NCBI GenBank assembly: GCA_950054485.1 | Contig: CATLPD010000001.1 | Location: forward strand, 480,798-544,797 | Reading direction: 5' to 3' | DNA: 64,000 nt | Origin: an uncultured Alphaproteobacteria bacterium | GTDB taxonomy: Bacteria > Pseudomonadota > Alphaproteobacteria > Micavibrionales > CSBR16-224 | In this document: positions 57,223 through 64,000 of the stretch, in pieces | Position numbering within the stretch: the stretch's first letter is position 1 | Layout: each line of letters begins with the position of its first letter | Translations under genes and position numbers: made by a program | The notes under the pieces: generated by a model | Database searches by the model: none | Seen by the model: the letters and a program-made list of their open reading frames with translations, nothing else | What the model was told of the DNA's origin: nothing

Positions 57223-58587
57223 TACGGCTTGTGCGTGTTTTGGCTCTACAGAGTTTCTGACCAGATAAGCGTCAAAAATACTGGCGATGATGCGCCATGC
57301 TAAGCGAGCTTCCTGATTAATTTCAAAAGACAACCTGTCTTTAAAAGTAATCAATTCTATTTCATCAAAGTATGACAAAGCGCTAATCTCAAGATTAAAA
57401 TAATTATCGTCTAAATCCCATTTTTGAATGGTTTCATGCAAATCAATAGAGCCATAGCACATAAGTTCACTTATAATCTCTTTACGTATCTTATCTGCTT
57501 GCTCAAATGTAAATACTTTATGGTTTGGCAATTTCCCGTCTAATATATCTTTTTTATAAAGCTCGGTTTGCGGCGCATTTTGAAAATACCCTTCTGCTGT
57601 TTCACCTATTGACGATGCCCCAAATCCTATCAGTGCAGATGCGGTGTCATCAGTATAGCCCTGAAAGTTGCGTCTAAGAGTTTTATTGTTAAGTGATTTG
57701 ATTAAGCTGTCATCAGATTTTGCAAAGTGGTCAATACCTACAGGAATAAACCCGTTTTGTTGCAAATATTCAGATCCGGCAAGAAATTGATCGTAGCGCG
57801 AACCGTTATCTGGTAAAAATTCCTCAGGTATTAGGCGCATGTGCTTTTTGACCCATGGCACGTGAGCATACCCAAAAAATGACACACGGTCAGGCTTTAG
57901 ACCAATAGCGCGACGCATACTATGCTCAATACTTCTCGCGTCTTGATGGGGCAAACCATAAATCAGATCAAAGCTTATTTTTTCAACGCCGGCACTTCTT
58001 AGTTGCTCGACCGCATTTGCGCTCATCGCATAAGTTTGCTGGCGGTTAACAGAGCTGAGGACTTTTAAGTCAAAACTCTGACATCCTAGGCTTGCGCGTT
58101 TTACGCCCGCTTGAACGTAGGATTGAGCCAAATCATGTGTAACTTCACGAGGGTCAAGTTCAATGGCGATCTCACATTCTGCAAGAACATCGAAACGTTG
58201 ACGGATTCTTTCCATTAATTTCAGGAAATCTTTTGGATGGATCAGGCCTGGTGAACCTCCACCAAAGTGTATGTGACTAACCATTGATTTAAAGCCAATT
58301 GCATCTGCCACCATATCTATTTCACGATAGATAAGGTGCAGATAGTCTTCAATCGGAGCATAGCGCTGAGTGATTTTGGTGTTACATCCACAATACCAAC
58401 AAAGTTTCTGACAGAATGGCAGATGAAAATATAGAGATACCGGGTTTTTCGGACTTAAGTGTGATAGGGCATTTTGATATTGGCGTCCACCATCTTCATT
58501 CTTTTGAAAATGCGGGGCTGTGGGGTAACTGGTATAGCGCGGGACCGCGCGATCCAATTTTAAAATAGTTTCTTTAAACTGATCCAT
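57220..58587 (-). CDS. hemN: Oxygen-independent coproporphyrinogen III oxidase
   Basis: YFHLPFCQKLCWYCGCNTKIT (radical SAM CxxxCxxC); RYTSYPTAPHF; GFGASSIGET. Confidence 0.97.
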   Translation of the reverse strand: MDQFKETILKLDRAVPRYTSYPTAPHFQKNEDGGRQYQNALSHLSPKNPVSLYFHLPFCQKLCWYCGCNTKITQRYAPIEDYLHLIYREIDMVADAIGFKSMVSHIHFGGGSPGLIHPKDFLKLMERIRQRFDVLAECEIAIELDPREVTHDLAQSYVQAGVKRASLGCQSFDLKVLSSVNRQQTYAMSANAVEQLRSAGVEKISFDLIYGLPHQDARSIEHSMRRAIGLKPDRVSFFGYAHVPWVKKHMRLIPEEFLPDNGSRYDQFLAGSEYLQQNGFIPVGIDHFAKSDDSLIKSLNNKTLRRNFQGYTDDTASALIGFGASSIGETAEGYFQNAPQTELYKKDILDGKLPNHKVFTFEQADKIRKEIISELMCYGSIDLHETIQKWDLDDNYFNLEISALSYFDEIELITFKDRLSFEINQEARLAWRIIASIFDAYLVRNSVEPKHAQAV

Positions 58588-58620
58588 ACGTTCAGTCTAA
58601 ACGTTCAAACATGGATCTAC

Positions 58621-58634
58621 TTGATATTTGTCAA
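58621..58634 (-). promoter_or_regulatory. FNR box TTGAC-AAAT-ATCAA upstream of hemN
   Basis: Plus strand TTGATATTTGTCAA; 33 nt upstream of the hemN start. Confidence 0.82.
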
Positions 58635-58769
58635 TTATAAGCAAGTTTCCGCAATGCACGTTATCACACTAATTTATTAACTGAAACTACGCACCTTTTT
58701 GCTCTAGCGTTTGGACATAGCTGGTCGATGCCCCGCTATCAAAAGGAGAGTCTTGAAGAGGGGTGTTAT

Positions 58770-61460
58770 TTAAGCATCTTTTGAAATGCCGGTGTATTTA
58801 TGATCATGTATGTGCCCCCTCAGGCCAAACAAAAGTCTGTAAAGGGTCTGATCACCGGGATGGTTTTGATCAAGGCTACTTAGAATAGTTTCAATTTTCA
58901 ACGCAAGCTCTGTCCAGCTTATAACATGCAGTTTGACCTTGCTTATGACCTCTGAGTAGGTGTGAGGGTGTTTCTCGTATAAATCTTGTATGAACTTCGA
59001 CATTTTGCCTAAGTCTTGCTGCGCCATAAAATCAGCAGCTAAAGGCACTTGTTTTACAAGCTTATTATCCTCAATACTCAACATTGCCTGCAACCAGTCT
59101 GAAGCGATGCTTTCTTCTCCTATACTAACGGCTAGATGATGAGCATTAAGAAGTATACTCGGATCTTCAGAGGCTTTATTAACAGCGTGAACTATAAATT
59201 CAACCGCATCCTTTTTATGCTCTAAAGAAATTATTGATGCAAATTGAATAAGGTATTCTGGCGTCCTTTCATCGATAAGGCTTTTTTCTTTATTAATAAG
59301 CGAACTAAAATCAGTCCATTCCCCGCCATATAATATGCTATTAATTCTAAGGGCGCTTACATCTAAACTAAAGTTATTCGCTAGTTCGGTGTGTAAAAAA
59401 TGGCTTAACTCTTTAAATCTTCCTAACTCATACAAGCTCCAGCCATATACAGACATAGAAACATCGCTTTTAGAAAAAATGTCGATGTTTAATTCATACA
59501 TCTCAATAACATTTAAAAAGCTTTCATTTTTGTGGGCGGCTTGCAATAATTTTAAGCCGTTCTCTAAAGTTTTATGCTGTTTAAACAGAATGAGACTATA
59601 TTTTTCCAATAAAGTGAAATCTTCTGCTCTTTCCAGTGAGTTACATAGGTTTTGTAAATCTATAAGGTCTTTGGTTTTTTCATACATCTGGATGAGGTTA
59701 TCACTTATAGGTTCGCCTTTATCGTGAAGTATTTTATTTTTGTATCTATCTAGTTCATCCTGATCAAACTTGTCTTCATTGTCAAAAAGAAGATTCTCCG
59801 CAGCTTGGAAGTCCTCTATCTGCAAAAAAGCATCTAGCTTGTAAAAAATCCAAAGTTCTTCTTCCATGCCATAAGATATCAATTCCTCTTTTGCCTCATC
59901 TAAATGTTTTATCAACGAGGGGAAATCTCCTTCTTCTTTAAGAATAAGGGCGTGAGTGAACATGTCTTCAGGGCTATGAACCCCCAGTATCTTTTTGCTA
60001 TTTAGTGTTTTCTTAGCTAAGTCCAAATCAAAATCTACATTCAATCTTGTGCACATAAAAACATATGCATTTAATTTTTGAGCATTTAAAATGCCCTGAT
60101 CAACCAAGGATTTTCCTTTAGCAAGGTTTTCCTTTTTTTGTAAATACATCCACGCCAACCAAATTTCGGCATGATTCACACCTTTAAATGCTTCAATAGC
60201 ATCTAAATATGTCATAGCGGTTTTTAGATGAGCAATAGCCTTTTCATATATTATCCCCTCTTTTTCTCCAACGCTGATAGGTATGGCAGGAGCTATTACT
60301 CCTTCTTCCAATATTCCTTTCCTTGCGTTTTCAGGTAAAATTAAAGTAATTAAAACCATTCCGCAAAAATAATGTAGATAGGGAAAGTTTTTAAAGGTAT
60401 TTTCTGGAATTTGGGAAATTAAATCAAAAACTTCATCCGCATAACCTTTTTTGAGATGGCTATCTATTATGGATATCCATGCTCTACCATTAAGGAAATC
60501 GTCACATTTATCTTCAAGACCTTTATACCATTCAATTCTATTTTCATGGTTCAACCATGTGCACAAGATGGATCGACTGTCTTGCGTATTAATAGAATTT
60601 AGAACATCTATAGCCTTTGGTAACTCATCATCTGCCTTTAATATAAAAGCTTCTAAAGTTCTAATGTTATAATCTAGAGAAGTTTTTTTAATATCGGACA
60701 ATATTTTTTTAGCGTGATCTAATTTATCTTTTGACCCACTTAATAACCGGACTCCCCAATAAAGCACTTCTAAATAAACACTCTGAGAATTATTACTTGA
60801 GGAAACATCATCCAAAAGTTTTTCGATTTCTTCGATAAAGTTATAACCAGGTATACCTCTACGCTCTATTATGATTTCGAGTCTTCTTTTAATGTTCGCA
60901 TCGTTCTCTCTTATAATTGCTTGAGATCCAGCAGAGCTAATATTTTCTATTTTTTTGTTTATATCTTGGTTGACAGCTAAGGCTACTCTTTGTCCTGCAT
61001 CCAATCCGGCTAAACAATAATTTACAAGAGCAGAAGATATGTTCTTAATAATATATTTGTGCTTTGAATCCTCTTGTTGCAAAGGGTATGTTTTAAGTAA
61101 GTATTTATAAAACGGATCAAACTTTTGTTTGTCTGGATTACCTTGCAAAATATGTAGCTTAGCAATGGAATAGAAAGCGTTTTTTACTTCTGTATCATTT
61201 AGCCAAATTTGAATATTGGAATCTTTTATTTCATTTATCGAAACCAATTCTTGAAACGCTACGTGAAAAACGCTCCTTTTACCACCCTCAACATAATGCA
61301 ACAGCGCAGAGTAAGCTTTATCAAAATTCTCATCAATTAAACGCCTTTCATTTTGTCTTTTACCTCTTAGGGCATTGTAAAGCTCTGCCGCGCCTTTTGC
61401 TTTCTTTATCAAGGGTGCCGTTATTGTGATTAAAGGTTTTATTAAACTCGACAAATCCAT
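58770..61460 (-). CDS. Large hypothetical protein, probable alpha-helical/TPR-like solenoid
   Basis: 896 aa; many TPR-like helical pairs (e.g. AIAHLKTAMTYLDAIEAFKGVNHAEIWLAWMYLQKKE); no catalytic motif seen. Confidence 0.65.
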   Translation of the reverse strand: MDLSSLIKPLITITAPLIKKAKGAAELYNALRGKRQNERRLIDENFDKAYSALLHYVEGGKRSVFHVAFQELVSINEIKDSNIQIWLNDTEVKNAFYSIAKLHILQGNPDKQKFDPFYKYLLKTYPLQQEDSKHKYIIKNISSALVNYCLAGLDAGQRVALAVNQDINKKIENISSAGSQAIIRENDANIKRRLEIIIERRGIPGYNFIEEIEKLLDDVSSSNNSQSVYLEVLYWGVRLLSGSKDKLDHAKKILSDIKKTSLDYNIRTLEAFILKADDELPKAIDVLNSINTQDSRSILCTWLNHENRIEWYKGLEDKCDDFLNGRAWISIIDSHLKKGYADEVFDLISQIPENTFKNFPYLHYFCGMVLITLILPENARKGILEEGVIAPAIPISVGEKEGIIYEKAIAHLKTAMTYLDAIEAFKGVNHAEIWLAWMYLQKKENLAKGKSLVDQGILNAQKLNAYVFMCTRLNVDFDLDLAKKTLNSKKILGVHSPEDMFTHALILKEEGDFPSLIKHLDEAKEELISYGMEEELWIFYKLDAFLQIEDFQAAENLLFDNEDKFDQDELDRYKNKILHDKGEPISDNLIQMYEKTKDLIDLQNLCNSLERAEDFTLLEKYSLILFKQHKTLENGLKLLQAAHKNESFLNVIEMYELNIDIFSKSDVSMSVYGWSLYELGRFKELSHFLHTELANNFSLDVSALRINSILYGGEWTDFSSLINKEKSLIDERTPEYLIQFASIISLEHKKDAVEFIVHAVNKASEDPSILLNAHHLAVSIGEESIASDWLQAMLSIEDNKLVKQVPLAADFMAQQDLGKMSKFIQDLYEKHPHTYSEVISKVKLHVISWTELALKIETILSSLDQNHPGDQTLYRLLFGLRGHIHDHKYTGISKDA

Positions 61461-61531
61461 TTAAAACCTCTTTATCATAGAATTATCACTAAGAATCAGA
61501 TACATACTATATGTATAAAGGAAATAAATCC

Positions 61532-62146
61532 ATGTTTGAAAATAAAAAACGTAAATTGAAACTAAACGGGGTTGCTGGTGGATTAGGTGTGGCTGCTCTT
61601 GTCATGGGAGGGCCATTTGCAGCATTTTTGGCCTATGGGGCAGGGTATATAATCGCAGACAAACAGCTTCCAGATGAAGACCAACCTTGGAAGCCCGTCA
61701 ATCAATTGCTATACGCCAATGAGAATCAGAAACTAGAGTATAAAGAATGCCTGTTTGACAAAAAGGGTATTTCAAAAGGCATTATAAAAACCATTTCCGG
61801 ATTTGCTAACGCCAAAGGTGGCAATCTCTTAGTTGGGGTTAATGATGCGGGAGAGCCTGTAGGAATTAACCTTGATATTAAAAAATTCAAATCTTTAGAT
61901 AAACTGGAACTAGCTTTAAGAGACTGTATAAGTAAAAACATAGCCCCCAATATTGCTAAGTACTATAGATTTAGGTTTGAAAACTTAGATGGCATGATTT
62001 TATTGAGAATCGAAGTAAACAGATCTCCTCAAAAAGTTTTTATTAAAAATGAAGGGCACTTTTATATGAGGGTGGGAAACCAAACGAAGTCACTTAGCGC
62101 TCAAGATTTTTATACTATGCACTCAGACGATGATAACAATATTTAA
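61532..62146 (+). CDS. Membrane-anchored AlbA_2 (Schlafen-like) DNA-binding-domain protein
   Basis: Gly-rich hydrophobic N-terminus, then LEYKECLFDKKGISKGIIKTISGFANAKGGNLLVGVNDAGEPVGI...FYMRVGNQTKSLS (AlbA_2-type). RBS AAAGGA before MFENKK; ORF track starts at 61511. Confidence 0.83.
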   Translation: MFENKKRKLKLNGVAGGLGVAALVMGGPFAAFLAYGAGYIIADKQLPDEDQPWKPVNQLLYANENQKLEYKECLFDKKGISKGIIKTISGFANAKGGNLLVGVNDAGEPVGINLDIKKFKSLDKLELALRDCISKNIAPNIAKYYRFRFENLDGMILLRIEVNRSPQKVFIKNEGHFYMRVGNQTKSLSAQDFYTMHSDDDNNI

Positions 62147-62154
62147 TCTATTTA

Positions 62155-62541
62155 TTAGTTAAGGCTTTTACACAAATATCTTTTTTCCCAGCTTATAAAT
62201 AGCATTTGATCCATCTGCATTTCTCGCGCTTTTTCCTTTCCCACAATATCCTTATACATCATAAAATCATTCATATAGTTAGTTAGAAATTCTTTCTCAG
62301 TAGGCATGGGTGAAGGAAAGCACCATAATTTTAAATGTCCGCCTAGATTCATTGTAGCATCAATGACTCCTGACATATAAGTTAGATACATATCGGCGTT
62401 TTCTTTTGATGAGTAGGCCTTAGCAAATTCCACCACAGTTCTAGACTTCAAGGTGTCCGATCTAGTATTTTCTTGCACTTGTGCATCTGCAATTGATGTA
62501 GAAATAATAAAGCTGATTAGTGTGATCAGAAAAAGTCTCAT
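62155..62541 (-). CDS. Secreted small protein, Rap1a/Tai-immunity-like
   Basis: RBS AAGGAG then MRLFLITLISFIISTSIADA signal peptide; MYLTYMSGVIDATMNLGGHLKLWCFPSPMP resembles the Rap1a pattern. Start shortened from the ORF-track 62574. Confidence 0.5.
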   Translation of the reverse strand: MRLFLITLISFIISTSIADAQVQENTRSDTLKSRTVVEFAKAYSSKENADMYLTYMSGVIDATMNLGGHLKLWCFPSPMPTEKEFLTNYMNDFMMYKDIVGKEKAREMQMDQMLFISWEKRYLCKSLN

Positions 62542-62558
62542 TTGCAACTCCTTATATA

Positions 62559-62585
62559 AAAAAATCACCAGCATGGGTCTGGTGA
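62559..62585 (-). terminator. Rho-independent terminator on the minus strand
   Basis: Minus strand TCACCAG-acccatg-CTGGTGA-TTTTTTT. Confidence 0.85.
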
Positions 62586-62654
62586 CTGGGAGTTTAGAAC
62601 TATTCCAAGAAATAGCGCGATAGCCTTTAGCTGTGAAGCTTGGACATACGCCAC
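62565..62654 (-). CDS. Candidate 29-aa small hydrophobic peptide (GTG start)
   Basis: (V/M)AYVQASQLKAIALFLGIVLNSQSPDPCW; stop lies in the terminator stem; GGGAGG just upstream but close to the GTG. Confidence 0.3.
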   Translation of the reverse strand: MAYVQASQLKAIALFLGIVLNSQSPDPCW

Positions 62655-62816
62655 CGCCTCCCAGCCATATAGACTAAGAAGGCAGTATCATTGACGGCTG
62701 ATACTAATTGCCGTCTTGGAAGAGGTTCTAACGCCCCAAAACAGTCCCATTGCACTGTTCCAACTCAAGATTACACTCGAAAACCCATATCTAGCAAGTT
62801 TTTAAGTCACAGCTCT

Positions 62817-62851
62817 GGTATGGCTTTGACCTAAACGATTCAAGCCATACC
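62817..62851. repeat. Perfect 10-bp inverted repeat with 15-nt loop
   Basis: GGTATGGCTT-n15-AAGCCATACC; no U-tract on either strand. Confidence 0.85.
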
Positions 62852-63019
62852 GTAGGCTTAGTTCAAATCTGTACTAAACACTATCTATGTTTATTGGATT
62901 GCGGCCATTCATTTTGAATGTTTGAGAAAGCTCGCTAACTCATGTATTGATAACTGTTCGGAAAAATGCACAATTATATTATTTGCCAGTTTCTCATTAT
63001 TAGGGAGTTTTTTAGAATT

Positions 63020-63754
63020 ATGCACTGTAAAAAAATCTTAAATTCATCTGGCAATGCCTTGTTTCTAATCTTGATAGCTGTGGCGTTATTTGCCGCACTA
63101 TCGTATGCAATAACTAATAGTAGCCGAGGTGGTGTTGGAATAGATAAGGAACAAGCCGAGTTAGATGCCGCTGTCGCTAGTCAATGTGATGCAGCGGTAG
63201 AATATGGAGTAAACAAGCTTAAAATTATTCAAGGGTGTGATGATGATCAAATAAGTTATGAGCTGTCGGATGGAACGAATGAAAACCCTAATAATACCTC
63301 TGATACTAGTTGCTTTGTATTTGATAATGATGGTGCAGGGGTAACAGCATGCGGTACGTATCTTGATGCTGTAGTTAATCTCGGGCAACCTGCATTCGGT
63401 GACACAAGTCTTGCATTTAACATTGGCGGCGGTGTCTTAGGTAAATGTGCGGCCTATGGCACGCAGGATGGGTCTTCGGGTGAGTGTACAGACCTTCAAT
63501 TTTCCACGGATGGTGGGAATACATTTGCCAACGCTGTATTTTGTGAAGTTAATGGAGGTACATCAGATACGCTGGAATTTGCGTCTACTTACTGTAATGC
63601 GGCGTGCGGATTGCCATTTGGCACAGTCTTTAGAACTAGTTCGTCCAGCCCTACAATCGCAAATGATGATGGAACAATAAGTCCATATGCTGGTGAGACT
63701 TGCGGAGGCAATAGGATATATACTGGCGCCCATTGCAGCTGCTGGTCAACGTAA
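63020..63754 (+). CDS. Pilin-like secreted protein with N-terminal hydrophobic helix
   Basis: KILNSSGNALFLILIAVALFAALSYAITNSSRGG followed by a Cys-rich low-complexity ectodomain. ORF-track start is 62966. Confidence 0.55.
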   Translation: MHCKKILNSSGNALFLILIAVALFAALSYAITNSSRGGVGIDKEQAELDAAVASQCDAAVEYGVNKLKIIQGCDDDQISYELSDGTNENPNNTSDTSCFVFDNDGAGVTACGTYLDAVVNLGQPAFGDTSLAFNIGGGVLGKCAAYGTQDGSSGECTDLQFSTDGGNTFANAVFCEVNGGTSDTLEFASTYCNAACGLPFGTVFRTSSSSPTIANDDGTISPYAGETCGGNRIYTGAHCSCWST

Positions 63755-64000
63755 TCTTTTATATACATAAATTCATAAGATAAAACGTTTATTTGTTTTG
63801 AAATCAACATAGCTTTAGGTGCGCGAAAATTATCTGGAGGTAATTAACCACTGATGGAGCGCGCTTGGGGGAGGTGTGGGGTGTTGCGGACTGCGGGATT
63901 TGGTGCGTTATAACCCTGCCACATACGCTATGGCTTTTTAGGCGGTTGAGTACATATTTGGTACATATAAATATACGCCCGAAAACGCAAGGAATTATAT

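Larger units (their letters stand above)
62558..62764 (-). ncRNA. Candidate structured minus-strand RNA with own promoter and terminator (type I toxin-mRNA-like)
   Basis: Promoter TTGCTA-N16-TGTAAT (62797-62770), intramolecular stems TTAGAAC/GTTCTAA and CCAAG/CTTGG, CTGGGAG/CTCCCAG pairing over a GGGAGG SD, and terminator TCACCAG-n7-CTGGTGA-T7. Confidence 0.45.

Noticed and set aside
62560-62940. tmRNA, 6S RNA or integron attC site as explanation for the structured noncoding region
   Set aside because: No acceptor-stem/CCA or tag ORF, no clear 6S central bubble, and the GTTCTAAC ends do not match attC RYYYAAC/GTTRRRY core sites. Identity left open.
1-64000. CRISPR arrays, rRNA or intact tRNA genes
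   Set aside because: No regularly spaced repeats and no intact cloverleaf or rRNA signatures were recognised by eye. A tRNAscan-SE/Infernal run would be needed to be certain.

Overview
The window is chromosomal DNA from what looks like a free-living alphaproteobacterium. This is inferred from gene content only: cbb3 oxidase with Fix/Cco assembly genes, an NrsF-type anti-sigma factor, EcfG-like stress genes. About 0-58.6 kb reads as dense core or semi-core sequence; about 58.6-64 kb looks like a more AT-rich accessory segment. Main blocks: (1) a stress-type locus at 0.9-6 kb with an ECF sigma factor, OmpR-type regulator, DUF883, holin-like, PRC-barrel, entericidin-like and EF-hand genes; (2) FadD, M20 amidohydrolase and a divergent GT51 penicillin-binding protein; (3) TIGR04282/TIGR04283 glycosyltransferases beside TVP38 and a mercuric-reductase-like oxidoreductase; (4) secreted KatG, a DUF2256 mini-protein, FeS-type photolyase, lipocalin, a secreted ClpP-like protein, ECF sigma plus NrsF, and an FAD-oxidoreductase/DUF1365/DUF3833/SDR operon; (5) a 1637-aa CheB-CheR-PAS-kinase-REC hybrid; (6) an RND efflux operon; (7) an FNR-type regulon with a complete ccoNOQP-GHIS, OmpW and HemN, four near-perfect FNR boxes, and a Crp/Fnr regulator with an unusual Cys-rich C-terminal tail; (8) an accessory end with an 896-aa solenoid-like protein divergent from a membrane-anchored AlbA_2 protein, and a roughly 200-nt minus-strand RNA candidate with promoter, terminator, Shine-Dalgarno-masking fold-back and a tiny hydrophobic ORF, a layout resembling type I toxin mRNAs. 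I also found three GTAAC(C)-N16-CGTA motifs that may define an ECF regulon. Five short genes missing from the ORF track were recovered: an entericidin-like lipoprotein, DUF2256, CcoQ, CcoS and a 24-aa hydrophobic peptide. No rRNA, tRNA or CRISPR array was recognised. All family calls come from reading motifs by eye; no database search was run.
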